Shown here: piece after piece, positions 19,574-28,835 of the stretch
Layout: each line of letters begins with the position of its first letter
How positions within the stretch are numbered: position 1 is the stretch's first letter
Source of the DNA: Campylobacter armoricus
GTDB taxonomy: Bacteria; Campylobacterota; Campylobacteria; Campylobacterales; Campylobacteraceae
Direction of reading: 5' to 3'
DNA length: 64,000 nt
Assembly (NCBI RefSeq): GCF_013372105.1
Contig: NZ_CP053825.1
Location: 558,001-622,000, forward strand
Position numbers and translations under genes: made by a program
The notes under the pieces: model-generated
Told to the model about the DNA's origin: nothing
Database searches by the model: none
The model's input: only the letters and a program-made list of their open reading frames with translations

Positions 19574-20286
19574 ATATTATTGGTTTTTGTACTTTAGAAG
19601 AAGAATGTCCTTATCTTGATGGTAAATTTTGTAGGAATGAATATAATTATATTTCTTATATAGATAAGTCATTAAATCAAGAATTGGTATCTAGGGGATG
19701 GAGACGCTTTGGTTCGTATTTTTCAAGACCAATTTGTAATGAGTGTAACGAATGCCAAAATTTGCGTATTTTGGTAGAAAATTTTCATTTTAGTAAAAGT
19801 TACCGCAGAGTTTTGAAAAAAAATATATCTACTAAAATTATTTTACAAAAACCTTGTTTAAGTGATGAGCATTTATTGCTTTATGAAAAATACCATTATT
19901 ATCAAAAAGATAAAAAAAACTGGAAAATTTATGATTTAAATTTTAGAAAATATTATAATTTATATGTAGATAATGCAGGCACTTTTGGATATGAATTAGA
20001 TTTTTACATTGATAATCAATTAGTATGTGTGGATTTAATTGATATTTTAGATGATGGAATTTCTAGTATATATTGTTTTTATGATCCTGATTATTCTCAT
20101 TTGAGTTTAGGAAAATATTCACTTTTAACTGAAATTAAACTTGCACAATTAAAAAGATTAAAATATATTTATTTGGGTTATTTTGTAAAAAAGTGTCAAT
20201 CTTTATCTTATAAAGCCGATTATAGTCCAAATGAAATTTTAAAATATACTAGTGCTCTAAATGAACAAGCGTTTTTGTGGAGTTAA
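19570..20286 (+). CDS. bpt: Aspartate/glutamate leucyltransferase (N-degron pathway)
   Basis: A 238-residue member of the Ate1/Bpt family that adds Leu from Leu-tRNA to proteins with N-terminal Asp/Glu, marking them for ClpS/ClpAP. The N-terminal cysteine-containing block ([14 protein letters not shown]), [12 protein letters not shown], the CNECQNLRI segment and the C-terminal [17 protein letters not shown] are family hallmarks. Coupled to the preceding small ORF by ATGA. Confidence 0.92.
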   Translation: MNIIGFCTLEEECPYLDGKFCRNEYNYISYIDKSLNQELVSRGWRRFGSYFSRPICNECNECQNLRILVENFHFSKSYRRVLKKNISTKIILQKPCLSDEHLLLYEKYHYYQKDKKNWKIYDLNFRKYYNLYVDNAGTFGYELDFYIDNQLVCVDLIDILDDGISSIYCFYDPDYSHLSLGKYSLLTEIKLAQLKRLKYIYLGYFVKKCQSLSYKADYSPNEILKYTSALNEQAFLWS

Positions 20287-20304
20287 TTTTAACGAGAGGA
20301 TTTT

Positions 20305-21111
20305 ATGCAAGTAGTACAAACTTTAGAATCAGTTAGTGTTAATACTGATGATTTTACAATGTTTAAATATTTTCAAGATCTTATCCGTAAAAATTTTTCA
20401 AAAGTTATAGGAAATAAAAATAAAACATTATCGTTTTTTGTTGAAAATGAAATTCCTCAAAGAAGATATTTTTTAAAACTTGTAAATCACAAATATAAAA
20501 AAGATACGGGAAATCAAATAGATAATCTTGCTTTTGCCCATTATAAAACTTTCAAGCTCAATTTAGCACAAGCTAATACTTTAAAACCAGTTATTTTTGC
20601 TAAAATTGGTTTTTCTCAAAAAAACATATTAATTACTTTAAGCTCTAATGAAAAATTATTTGCTGTATATTTAGAGCAGTATTTTAAGGGACATAAAAGT
20701 TCTTATGATGAAAAAAATTGTATCTTTTCTATAGTATATAAAGATGATAATACTTTAAATCTTTTAGAAATTTTAGCTAGTGTGAATGAACATTTAAAAT
20801 ATTGTGTTGATTTTACAATTAATGAAGTTCAGCTTTTAGAATTTAGAAATAAAATGAAGAATAAATCTAAAACAAGCTGGAAATTTAATGCTTTAGCAAA
20901 GCTTTTTGAAAGTTATTTTCAAACTTTAGGGTGTAGTAGTAATGATGATTTTGCTACGATTAGGCAAAATTATCTTAATTTGGTTAAAATCTATCACCCT
21001 GATCGTCATCAAGAAAAAAGTAAAATTGAACAAGCTTATTGTCGTGAAGAGTTTGAAAAAATTCAACTTGCATATGAGAGTTTAAAATCTTTATATAAAA
21101 ATAATACTTAA
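20305..21111 (+). CDS. DnaJ-like protein with C-terminal J domain
   Basis: A 268-residue protein whose J domain is at the C-terminus (about 205-268), with the HPD tripeptide at 231-233 needed to stimulate DnaK. The N-terminal 200 residues have no recognised domain and no membrane segment. RBS AGAGGATTTT precedes the ATG. It follows bpt as in C. jejuni. The client or localisation role of the N-terminal part is unknown. Confidence 0.82.
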   Translation: MQVVQTLESVSVNTDDFTMFKYFQDLIRKNFSKVIGNKNKTLSFFVENEIPQRRYFLKLVNHKYKKDTGNQIDNLAFAHYKTFKLNLAQANTLKPVIFAKIGFSQKNILITLSSNEKLFAVYLEQYFKGHKSSYDEKNCIFSIVYKDDNTLNLLEILASVNEHLKYCVDFTINEVQLLEFRNKMKNKSKTSWKFNALAKLFESYFQTLGCSSNDDFATIRQNYLNLVKIYHPDRHQEKSKIEQAYCREEFEKIQLAYESLKSLYKNNT

Positions 21112-21179
21112 TAAAATAACATCATTTTAAGTTGCAATTTATTAAAATTAATTTTTTTATATGAGCTTTAGGAATAAAT

Positions 21180-22343
21180 TTGACTGCTGATAGAAAATTA
21201 TTTTTTTTAAGTTGTATTTTAATTACTATAGGGATTCTTTTTTCTTATTCTTTGAGTGCTTTTACTGTTCTTTATTTAGAATACAACGAATTTCATTTTT
21301 TTATAAGACAACTTTTTTTCGGATTAAGTGGCATAGGGATTATATATTTAGTTTCAAGACTTAATCCAGATAGCAAACATGCACATTATTTAATGATTGG
21401 TGTGCTAATTATCGCATTTTTATGTGTCGTTATTTTGCCTTTTTTGCCAACTTTTTTGGCAACGGCTGCAGGTGGTGCGAAAAGATGGATTAGATTAGGT
21501 CCACTTTCTATATCTCCTGTTGAATTTTTTAAAATTGGATTGATATATTTTCTTGCTTGGTCTTACACAAGAAGAATAGATGATAGCAAAAAAGCCATTA
21601 AGCATGAAATCTTGATTTTGATCCCATATTTTTTATTAGCTGCTATAGTAATTGGTTATATTTATATGACACAAAACGACTTAGGGCAAAGTGTAATTTC
21701 ATTCTTTTTAGTGTTTGCTTTAGCTTTTTTTGCAGGAGCTAGCAAAAGACTTTTTGCTTTTGGTGTGGTTATTGTTGGAATGATTGGTGTTTTAGTTATT
21801 TTAAGTAATCAAAGAAGAATTCAGCGCATTGCTGCGTGGTGGGGAAATATTCAAGATGCGTTTTTACCTTTTTTTCCTGATTGGTTAGCAAGTGCTTTAA
21901 GAGTTAGTCATAATAGTGAACCTTATCAAATTTCACATAGTTTAAATGCTATAGCCCATGGTGGATTTTTTGGTGAAGGTTTGGGACTTGGAACATTTAA
22001 ACTTGGATTTTTAAGTGAAGTGCATACTGACTTTGTTTTATCAGGGATAACCGAAGAAGTAGGTTTATTAGGGTTGAGTGTTATTTGTTTTATTTATTTA
22101 ATGGTAATACTTAGAATTTTTAGAATTGCTGGAAGATGTGAAAATAAGGTACATTTTTTATTTTGTTCAGGTGTTGCTTTGTTATTGCTATTCTCTTTTT
22201 TTATGAATGCTTTTGGAATTATATCTTTAACCCCTCTTAAAGGTGTGGCGGTTCCGCTTTTAAGCTATGGAGGAAGTTCTATGTGGTCTATTTGTTTAGG
22301 AATAGGCTATGTATTGATGATTAGTAAAAAGGTAAAAATATAA
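21180..22343 (+). CDS. ftsW: FtsW peptidoglycan polymerase
   Basis: A 387-residue SEDS-family membrane protein with about ten helices. Key segments are GGAKRWIRLGP followed by SPVEFFKIG, the extracellular block containing NDLGQS, and the C-terminal PLLSYGGSSMW signature. It polymerises glycan at the division septum with a class B PBP. The TTG start is chosen because AGGA lies seven bases upstream and the sequence after it matches epsilonproteobacterial FtsW. RodA/MrdB is the alternative but fits less well. Confidence 0.88.
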   Translation: MTADRKLFFLSCILITIGILFSYSLSAFTVLYLEYNEFHFFIRQLFFGLSGIGIIYLVSRLNPDSKHAHYLMIGVLIIAFLCVVILPFLPTFLATAAGGAKRWIRLGPLSISPVEFFKIGLIYFLAWSYTRRIDDSKKAIKHEILILIPYFLLAAIVIGYIYMTQNDLGQSVISFFLVFALAFFAGASKRLFAFGVVIVGMIGVLVILSNQRRIQRIAAWWGNIQDAFLPFFPDWLASALRVSHNSEPYQISHSLNAIAHGGFFGEGLGLGTFKLGFLSEVHTDFVLSGITEEVGLLGLSVICFIYLMVILRIFRIAGRCENKVHFLFCSGVALLLLFSFFMNAFGIISLTPLKGVAVPLLSYGGSSMWSICLGIGYVLMISKKVKI

Positions 22344-22551
22344 AATAGCTTTTTTAAATTGCGATATTAATGTAAATTGTTAATTTTATTAAATTTAATA
22401 TAAAATCACAACAATAACTTTTATCATAGTTTTTATATTCTAATATTGTATATTATTCTATTGTTTATTATAAATATTTTATAAAATTTTTATAAATAAA
22501 ATTATATTATGTGCGGTATTTATTGCTAAAAATAATAAGTAAGGAATGCAA

Positions 22552-23463
22552 ATGAGACATTTTTTAACATTAATGGATTTTACAAAAGAGGATATTTTAG
22601 CTATTGTTGATCATGCTATCAAACTTAAGACAAATCCAAAAAAACTATTGCATGATAAAACTTTAGCAATGATTTTCGAAAAAAATTCTACACGCACCAG
22701 AATGGCTTTTGAGCTTGCGATTACAGAACTTGGCGGAAAAGCTATATTTTTAGATAGTAACGATTTGCAACTTGGTAGAGGTGAACCTATTAAAGATACT
22801 GCTAGAGTTATTGGTTCTATGGTTGATTTTGTAATGATGAGAGTAAAAAATCATGATAGTTTAATAGAATTTGCAAAATATTCTAAAGCTCCTGTCATCA
22901 ATGGTTTGAGTGAGCTTTATCATCCAACGCAGATTTTAGGAGATTTATTAACCATTAAAGAATGGGGCAAAGAAAAAGATAATAATGTAAAAATTGCTTT
23001 TGTAGGAGATAGTAATAATGTGTGTAATTCTTGGCTAATAGCTTCTGCAATTTTAGGTTATGAAATTAGCATAGCCATACCAGAAAATTACAATATCAAT
23101 ACTCAAGTTTGGGATTTTGTTACAAAAAAATCAGAAATTTCAGGAGCTAAAATTTCTTTATTTCACAACAAATTTGATGCTTTAAAAAATAAAGATGTAG
23201 TCATAACTGATACTTGGATTTCTATGGGTGAAGAAAAGGAAAAAGAAAATAAAATAAAAGATTTTGCTGGTTTTATTATTGATGATGATGCAATGAGACA
23301 AGCAAATGGCGATGCTATTTTACTCCATTGTTTGCCTGCATATAGGGGTTTTGAAGTTAGTGAAATGGTCTTTGAGAAACATTCAAAAGTGATTTTTGAA
23401 GAAGCTGTAAATCGTCTTTATGTGGTAAAAGCACTTCTTTGTTTTTTAAACAAGAGTTTATAA
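22552..23463 (+). CDS. argF: Ornithine carbamoyltransferase
   Basis: A 303-residue enzyme making citrulline from ornithine and carbamoyl phosphate. It has the carbamoyl-phosphate loop STRT, the HPTQILGDLLT block, the SMGEE segment, and HCLPAYRG near the C-terminus. An ATG six bases upstream is possible but AAGGA would then sit directly against it; ATG 22552 has correct spacing. A 200-base A/T-rich leader without a gene precedes it. Confidence 0.95.
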   Translation: MRHFLTLMDFTKEDILAIVDHAIKLKTNPKKLLHDKTLAMIFEKNSTRTRMAFELAITELGGKAIFLDSNDLQLGRGEPIKDTARVIGSMVDFVMMRVKNHDSLIEFAKYSKAPVINGLSELYHPTQILGDLLTIKEWGKEKDNNVKIAFVGDSNNVCNSWLIASAILGYEISIAIPENYNINTQVWDFVTKKSEISGAKISLFHNKFDALKNKDVVITDTWISMGEEKEKENKIKDFAGFIIDDDAMRQANGDAILLHCLPAYRGFEVSEMVFEKHSKVIFEEAVNRLYVVKALLCFLNKSL

Positions 23464-23783
23464 AATAAATACTATTTTAAAAAGGTTTAAAATTACAAAA
23501 TATGAAAAATTTAAACAAAAATTGAGTGCTGTAGAATATTGGCTAAGACAAAAAGATATTATAAAATAAAGTAATAAACATTAGGATATTTGCTAGCTAT
23601 TATTTTTTGTGTTGAATAAATTTAATTGAGAAATATTTATAGCTTGTATTTGATAATGCAATTTTATTCTATTTGTTTTTAAGCATAATATAAATTTACT
23701 TAAAATATATCTTAGAAAAATATAGTAAAAAGTGCTAAATGTTATGGATGGATACAAAACCTTTACAAATAAATTTTTTTTGA

Positions 23784-23789
23784 TATAAT
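23784..23789 (+). promoter_or_regulatory. Predicted -10 box of the binding-protein operon
   Basis: TATAAT in the context TTTTTTTTGATATAATTTCA, 33 bases upstream of the leader ORF and 98 upstream of the first lipoprotein gene. Poly-T upstream and GA before the box are typical of Campylobacter sigma-70 promoters. Confidence 0.65.
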
Positions 23790-23821
23790 TTCAAGCAAAT
23801 TTACTAAATCAAGGAGTGTCA

Positions 23822-23854
23822 ATGAAAAAATATAGGCGTTTAGACATATTATAA
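23822..23854 (+). CDS. Ten-codon leader ORF with tandem Arg codons
   Basis: ATG preceded by a strong RBS (AAGGAGTGTCA) begins the peptide MKKYRRLDIL. The Arg codons are AGG and CGT, adjacent. It ends 32 bases before the first lipoprotein gene, which has its own RBS (TTTAGGAGATAG). Position and Arg pair suggest a leader peptide sensing arginine or Arg-tRNA, but no anti-terminator structure is obvious, so the role is inference. Confidence 0.5.
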   Translation: MKKYRRLDIL

Positions 23855-23886
23855 CTTTTTATTTAATTTGATCTTTAGGAGATAGA

Positions 23887-24630
23887 ATGAAAAAATTATA
23901 TGTTGTTTTAGCGTTATTTAGTTTATTAATTTTAGGTGCTTGTTCAAAGCAAGCTGATAATCAAAATAAAGTTTTAAAAGTTGGAATAGAAGCGAGCTAT
24001 CCTCCGTATGAATTCATACAGGATGGAAAACTTAGTGGTTTTGATGTAGATATTATTGAAGAACTTTCAAAAAGAGCCAATTTTAAAATAGAGTTTGTTA
24101 ATATGAGTTATGATGCACTTATTCCAGCTTTGATGGGTAAAAAAATCGATCTTATTATTTCTTCTATGGGAATCACTCCTCAAAGAACACAAAATGTGGA
24201 TTTTAGTATTTCTTATTTTAAAGATAAAAATGTGTATTTAAAACACAAAGATAGTGATTTTTTACAAAAAGATGATTTAAAATCAAAAAATATTTGTGTA
24301 TTATTGGGCTCTATTCAAGAAAATGCAGCAAAGCAAATTTTAAATGCAAAAGTAGTGGCCAATGAAAGTATGCTAAATTGCTTTTTAAGTTTAGATGCTA
24401 AAAAAACTGATGCTGTAGTAACTGATAAAGCTAGTGCAATGAATTTTTTGAAACAATATCCTAATATAAATACTTTTTATGAAGAAGATGATGGAAGCGA
24501 GGGTTTTGGTATAGCGTTTAGAAAAAATGAGTTTAAAGATTTAATCTTTAAGGTTAACCAATATTTAGAAGAAATGAAAAAAGATGGTACTTTAGAAAAA
24601 TTTTTAGTTAAATATAATTTAAAGGATTAA
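23887..24630 (+). CDS. Amino-acid-type ABC transporter substrate-binding lipoprotein (1)
   Basis: A 247-residue class-3 periplasmic binding protein with a lipoprotein signal: lipobox LGAC places the lipidated Cys at 19. The core motifs KVGIEASYPPYEF, LSGFDVDIIEEL and SSMGITPQR match the His/Arg/Lys/Gln polar amino-acid binding family. It is a diverged tandem duplicate of the next gene. No permease or ATPase gene is nearby, so it must work with a transporter encoded elsewhere. Confidence 0.88.
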   Translation: MKKLYVVLALFSLLILGACSKQADNQNKVLKVGIEASYPPYEFIQDGKLSGFDVDIIEELSKRANFKIEFVNMSYDALIPALMGKKIDLIISSMGITPQRTQNVDFSISYFKDKNVYLKHKDSDFLQKDDLKSKNICVLLGSIQENAAKQILNAKVVANESMLNCFLSLDAKKTDAVVTDKASAMNFLKQYPNINTFYEEDDGSEGFGIAFRKNEFKDLIFKVNQYLEEMKKDGTLEKFLVKYNLKD

Positions 24631-24631
24631 A

Positions 24632-25390
24632 ATGAAAAAAATATTATATGTTGTTTTGACAATATTTGGTATATTGGCTTTAGGTGCTTGTTCTAGTGAT
24701 AAAAGTCAAGCTAGTACTTCTAGTGAAAAAGTATATAAAGTAGGTATAGCAGCAAATTATCCTCCTTTTGACTTTATTAAAGATGCAAAAATTACTGGTT
24801 TTGATGTAGATTTACTAGAAGAAATAGCTAAAAGAGAAAATCTAAAACTTGAGTGGGTTAATATGAGTTTTGATGGTTTGATTCCTGCTTTAAAAGCTGG
24901 AAAAATTGATATGATTGCTTCTGCAATGAGTTCAACTCCACAAAGATTAGCAAGTATGGACTTTAGCAATACTTATTTTAATACTAAAAATTTATATTTA
25001 AAATTAAAAACTGATACAAGTATTAGTGATAAAAAAACTCTTGAGGGCAAAAAGATAGGAGTTCAACTTGGAACACTTCAAGAAAGTGCTGCTAAAACTA
25101 TACCAAATGCACAGGTGGTAGCAAGTGAAGAAATGTTAGCAGCAATTTTAGCTTTAAAAGCTGGTAAGGTTGATGCTGTTTTAACAGATAAAGATATTGG
25201 TAAAGGTTATTTAAAAACGAATGAAGAATTGGAAGCATTTTTAGAAGAAAATGATGGAAGTTCAGGATTTTGTGTAGCTTTTGATAAAGGAAAGCAAGTT
25301 GAACTTGTTCAAAAAATTAATGCCGGTTTAGAAAAAGTTAAAGCTGATAATACTTATCAAAAAATCGTAGAAAAATATGATTTACAATAA
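24632..25390 (+). CDS. Amino-acid-type ABC transporter substrate-binding lipoprotein (2)
   Basis: A 252-residue paralogue of the preceding protein, with lipobox LGAC (Cys20), KVGIAANYPPFDF, ITGFDVDLLEEI and SSTPQR. The start is one base past the upstream stop, with AAAGGATTAA serving as RBS. The two differ most in the ligand-cleft loops, so ligands may differ. Basic amino acids are a guess based on family resemblance. Confidence 0.88.
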   Translation: MKKILYVVLTIFGILALGACSSDKSQASTSSEKVYKVGIAANYPPFDFIKDAKITGFDVDLLEEIAKRENLKLEWVNMSFDGLIPALKAGKIDMIASAMSSTPQRLASMDFSNTYFNTKNLYLKLKTDTSISDKKTLEGKKIGVQLGTLQESAAKTIPNAQVVASEEMLAAILALKAGKVDAVLTDKDIGKGYLKTNEELEAFLEENDGSSGFCVAFDKGKQVELVQKINAGLEKVKADNTYQKIVEKYDLQ

Positions 25391-26656
25391 TTAACTCAAA
25401 GCCTTGATGCTTGCTTTCAAGGCTTTGAAAAAGTAATCAATATCTTCTTTTGTATGTATATAATGAAATCCTACCCTTAGCCACCCTGGTTTAAAATTTA
25501 ATTTTTGATTATCTTTTAGGTTAAGTAAATCATGTCCATAAGGTCCTGCACAAGCACAACCTGCTCTTGTTTCTATTTTATATGTTTTGCTTAATTTATA
25601 AGCTAAATCAAAAGGTGAAATTCCTTCTATATTTAAAGCGAAAATAGGAAGCCTATGTGTAATATTTTGTGCATACAGCTTTAGATTTGGAATTTTTTTA
25701 TACTCTTTAAAAAAGTATTTACAAAGTTCCTGTTCTTTTTGTTTTATAAAATTTAATCCTATTTCGTTGCGTATTTTAAAAGCCAAACTTGCTCTAATAA
25801 GTTGAATAATACCAGGTGTGCCACCTTCTTCTAAATTTTCTACTTCACATAAATATTGTTGAGAAATTCTTGAGACATAACCCACGGTTCCACCTGCTGC
25901 AAAACTAGGGGTGCTTCCGCATAAATTTTTTTTAATAACAAGCAAACCACAAGATCCCACCCCTCCGAGCAATTTGTGAGAGCTAATAAATGTCGCATCA
26001 TAAAATTTGGAGTTTAAATTTGCATAAGGGGCTAAAGAGGAAATATCAAAAGCAACTATACCATTGTATTGTTTAATTAAAGAGTAGAGTTTTTTATAAT
26101 CACTTAAAATTCCTGTAACATTTGATGCAGCGTTAAAACTTGCTATGATTTGTCTGTTTTTGGATTTTTGTAATAATTTTTCTAAAAATATAAAATCTAA
26201 TTCACCATTTTTATTTAAAGGTATGCGTATGCATTCACACAAGGCTTCTCTAAATGAAAGTTCGTTTGAATGGTGCTCGTATGGTCCTACTATAACTAAA
26301 GGTAATTTTTTTTTATCAATATTTTGAAAATATTTTTGCTTGATTAATGGTGGAATATATAATCCTAAAAGCTCTTGAAATTTTTTTATAGCTGCTGAAG
26401 ACCCATTTCCACAAGCTATTAAGGCAAAACTTTCATCAATTTCTAAGTATTTTTTTAAATTTTTTCTTGCATTTTCATAGTGCTGTTGCGTAGTGAAGGA
26501 ATTTAAAGAGCTATCTGAATGAGTATTAGCATAAGTTGCAAGAATTTTTTTAATTTCTTTTTCTATGCTTTTTAATGCTAAGGCGCTTGCTGTAAAATCA
26601 AAATAATATATACCTTTTTTTAATATAATATCTTTTTTTAATTCTTCTATTTTCAA
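25391..26656 (-). CDS. Class V aminotransferase (cysteine-desulfurase-like)
   Basis: A 421-residue PLP enzyme. It has FDFTASALAL at the N-terminus, TNTHSDSS-type and GNGSSAAIKKFQ segments, the SSHKLLGGVGSCGLLV block containing the PLP lysine, and RAGCACAGPYG, which carries Cys residues where desulfurases have their catalytic loop. TTG 26656 is the probable start: it has AGAGGA eight bases upstream, and the upstream ATG overlaps the -10 box. Cysteine/selenocysteine desulfurase-like activity is possible; physiological role unknown. Confidence 0.8.
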   Translation of the reverse strand: MKIEELKKDIILKKGIYYFDFTASALALKSIEKEIKKILATYANTHSDSSLNSFTTQQHYENARKNLKKYLEIDESFALIACGNGSSAAIKKFQELLGLYIPPLIKQKYFQNIDKKKLPLVIVGPYEHHSNELSFREALCECIRIPLNKNGELDFIFLEKLLQKSKNRQIIASFNAASNVTGILSDYKKLYSLIKQYNGIVAFDISSLAPYANLNSKFYDATFISSHKLLGGVGSCGLLVIKKNLCGSTPSFAAGGTVGYVSRISQQYLCEVENLEEGGTPGIIQLIRASLAFKIRNEIGLNFIKQKEQELCKYFFKEYKKIPNLKLYAQNITHRLPIFALNIEGISPFDLAYKLSKTYKIETRAGCACAGPYGHDLLNLKDNQKLNFKPGWLRVGFHYIHTKEDIDYFFKALKASIKALS

Positions 26657-26684
26657 TATAAATATTCCTCTAAAATTTGTTAAA

Positions 26685-26690
26685 ATTATA
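26685..26690 (-). promoter_or_regulatory. -10 box of the class V aminotransferase gene
   Basis: TATAAT on the minus strand, with GTATGA upstream. Transcription would begin near 26678, downstream of the first in-frame ATG, which supports the TTG start at 26656. Confidence 0.6.
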
Positions 26691-26716
26691 TCATACAATA
26701 CATTTAAAAAAAGGGA

Positions 26717-27568
26717 ATGATTATAAAATTTAGAGATTTTTCAAAACTTAATAAAAGCTTTAACATTAAAGAACTTTTTGATTTTTATAGTGTGTTTGAT
26801 GGTTTTGACTTTGATTTTAAATTGGATTTATATGATAATATTTTAAATGTTTTTATTTTACGGGCTTTTGATATTTTAAATTCTTTAGGCTTAGAGGAAA
26901 ATGCATTGAAAGCTTTGTGTATTTTAAGTAAAAACAATAGAAAACGATATTCTATAAACAAGTCAATTCCACATTTTCAAGCTTTGGGGCTTATTAATAA
27001 ACTTTTAGAAAAAAATATATTAATACTTGAAAAAAGTCAAGAAAAGCCTATTGTAAAAAACAAAAGACAAAAGATTAAAAAAGAATTAAGAACTTATAAT
27101 ATTCAGGATAAACTTATCTTTGCTAATCAAGGATTAAGATTTTACTTTTATTTTATTTATCCTAATTTAAATTTAATAGTTGAAAAAAAATATAACGAAA
27201 TATTAGAGACTATAAAAAATAATTTAGAAAATTATCAAAGTTTTGCTTTTGAACTACTATGTAAAGAATTTTTAGCAAAAAAACTTAAAGTAGAACAAGT
27301 GTATAGTTTTTGGAATTATTATTGCGAGATAGATCTTTATTATCAAAAGGACAATTTTTGTGTTCTAGGTGAAGCTAAATTTAAAGAGAGAAAAGTATGT
27401 AAAAATATATTAAACATTTTAAAAAATAAAGCAAAACAGCTTAAAATTCAGCCTAATTTGTATGTTTTATTTTCAAAAAGTGGTTTTAGTAAAGAGCTTA
27501 TTGCAAAAAAGGAGCATAATTTGCTTTTATACACTTTAGATGATTTTATTCTTTTAAATGAGGTTTGA
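26717..27568 (+). CDS. Hypothetical protein with nuclease-like core
   Basis: A 283-residue protein upstream of flgS, as in C. jejuni. No family recognised for the N-terminal half, which looks helical and may contain a winged helix around residues 60-100. The C-terminal part reads EIDLYYQ...VLGEAKFKER, the D-(x)n-E-x-K pattern of PD-(D/E)xK nucleases, resembling the C-terminal domain of DUF234-type ATPases. The RBS (AAGGG) is very close to the ATG. Nuclease activity is inference only. Confidence 0.7.
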   Translation: MIIKFRDFSKLNKSFNIKELFDFYSVFDGFDFDFKLDLYDNILNVFILRAFDILNSLGLEENALKALCILSKNNRKRYSINKSIPHFQALGLINKLLEKNILILEKSQEKPIVKNKRQKIKKELRTYNIQDKLIFANQGLRFYFYFIYPNLNLIVEKKYNEILETIKNNLENYQSFAFELLCKEFLAKKLKVEQVYSFWNYYCEIDLYYQKDNFCVLGEAKFKERKVCKNILNILKNKAKQLKIQPNLYVLFSKSGFSKELIAKKEHNLLLYTLDDFILLNEV

Positions 27569-27573
27569 TAAAA

Positions 27574-28590
27574 ATGGATGAAAATATTTTAAAAAGTTTA
27601 GATTCTAGTGAAAAAGAAGATTTACAAAGAGGATTAAAATTTTTAATAGAACAAACTTTTGTTTTAGAAAATGAATATAAACAACTTAGTGAAAATTATA
27701 TTTCTCTAACACGAACCATGGATGAAGTTGCAGAAGTATTACCGATGGCTTTATGGATTTTAGATGCTAATAAAAAAATAACTTTACAAAACAATAACGC
27801 TAGACAGCAACCAAAACTTTTAGAAAATATTGATCTTGAAAAAACTCACTATGAGCTTGAATTTAATCACAAGTTTTATTTGATAAAAGTTACTTCTCAT
27901 GTTGATAAATTAATAGTTAGTGCTACAGATATTAGTGATGAAAAAAGAAATGAAAGACTAGCTAGCATGGGAACGATTGCTGCACATTTAGCACACGAAA
28001 TAAGAAATCCTATAGGTTCTATTTCTTTGTTAAGTTCAACTTTATTTGAAAGAAGTGAGCTAAAAAATAAGCATATTGTTTTAGAAATTCAAAAGGCTAT
28101 TTCAAGAGTTGAGCGTATTGTAAATTCTACTTTACTTTTTACAAAAGGTGTGCATGTTAATTTAAATGAATTTAATTTACAAGAGTTGCAAGATGAATGC
28201 GAACAAGCTGTTAATGCGTATAATTATTTGGCAAACATTGAATTTGAATTTGATTTTTTTGATTTTAAAATTAATGCTGATAAATCTTTACTAGCTTTAG
28301 TTTTACAAAATTTACTTTATAATGCTATAGATGCTATTGAAGAAAGTGAAAAAGACGAAGGGGAAATAAAAGTTAAATGCGAACAAAGAGAAAATAAAAT
28401 TTTTATTAAAGTATATGATAATGGCGTCCAAATTAAAGACAAAAAAATGGTTTTTGAAGCCTTTAAAACAACAAAATTAAAAGGGAATGGCTTAGGACTT
28501 TCCTTGTCTAAGCAAATAGTTGACGCACATAATGGGGTTTTGGGTTTTGAAGAAAATCCAAAATGTTTTTTTATAGAACTTAAAATTTAA
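27574..28590 (+). CDS. flgS: Flagellar sensor histidine kinase FlgS
   Basis: A 338-residue soluble histidine kinase of the FlgS-FlgR system that activates sigma-54 flagellar genes in Campylobacter. A PAS-like N-terminal part with coiled coil (about 20-120) precedes the H box HLAHEIRNPIGS (phosphorylated His141), then N box QNLLYNAIDA, a DNG box and GNGLGLSLSK. ATG 27574 is preferred over an in-frame TTG nine bases upstream because GAGG fits it. It overlaps no neighbour except the preceding stop region. Confidence 0.9.
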   Translation: MDENILKSLDSSEKEDLQRGLKFLIEQTFVLENEYKQLSENYISLTRTMDEVAEVLPMALWILDANKKITLQNNNARQQPKLLENIDLEKTHYELEFNHKFYLIKVTSHVDKLIVSATDISDEKRNERLASMGTIAAHLAHEIRNPIGSISLLSSTLFERSELKNKHIVLEIQKAISRVERIVNSTLLFTKGVHVNLNEFNLQELQDECEQAVNAYNYLANIEFEFDFFDFKINADKSLLALVLQNLLYNAIDAIEESEKDEGEIKVKCEQRENKIFIKVYDNGVQIKDKKMVFEAFKTTKLKGNGLGLSLSKQIVDAHNGVLGFEENPKCFFIELKI

Positions 28591-28634
28591 GTTCTATAAA
28601 ACAAAAATTGACTAAAATAATAAAAGTATATTTT

Positions 28635-28711
28635 GTCCTCATAGCTCAGCTGGATAGAGCACAGAATTCCTAATTCTGAGGTCGCAAGTTCGAACCTTGC
28701 TGGGGACACCA
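28635..28711 (+). tRNA. tRNA-Arg, anticodon CCT; probable prophage attachment site
   Basis: A 77-base cloverleaf: acceptor GTCCTCA/TGGGGAC, D arm AGCTCAGCTGGATAGAGC, anticodon stem CAGAA/TTCTG with loop TTCCTAA, T arm GCAAG-TTCGAAC-CTTGC, encoded CCA. It reads AGG codons. The integrase gene begins 214 bases downstream in the same direction, so its 3' end is the likely attL core. Confidence 0.95.
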
Positions 28712-28825
28712 TTTATTAATAAATATGGTTTTTTTATGTTTCTTTCATTTCTTTTGAACTCCTATTTTAACATATTTTTATATAAAATATAATTTATTTT
28801 TATTTCTTTTATTTCTTTTATTTGA

Positions 28826-28831
28826 TATAAT
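28826..28831 (+). promoter_or_regulatory. Predicted -10 box of the integrase gene
   Basis: TATAAT in TTTGATATAATTTCAA, 94 bases upstream of the integrase start; T-rich TATTTCTTT repeats lie just before it. Confidence 0.5.
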
Positions 28832-28835
28832 TTCA

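Larger units (their letters stand above)
23464..23886 (+). other. Intergenic region with a short ORF tail and a promoter
   Basis: About 420 bases between argF and the binding-protein genes. The first 110 bases contain an open stretch without a clear start, reading KYEKFKQKLSAVEYWLRQKD and ending at 23569, possibly a gene remnant. The remainder is A/T-rich until the promoter and leader ORF described separately. Confidence 0.5.

Noticed and set aside
23464-23569. Open stretch after argF as a real gene
   Set aside because: No start codon with RBS and only about 35 residues; could be a remnant, so it is mentioned only in the intergenic entry.
28800-28824. TATTTCTTT repeats as an att core
   Set aside because: Low-complexity T-rich DNA next to a promoter; the tRNA 3' end is a better candidate for the attachment core.
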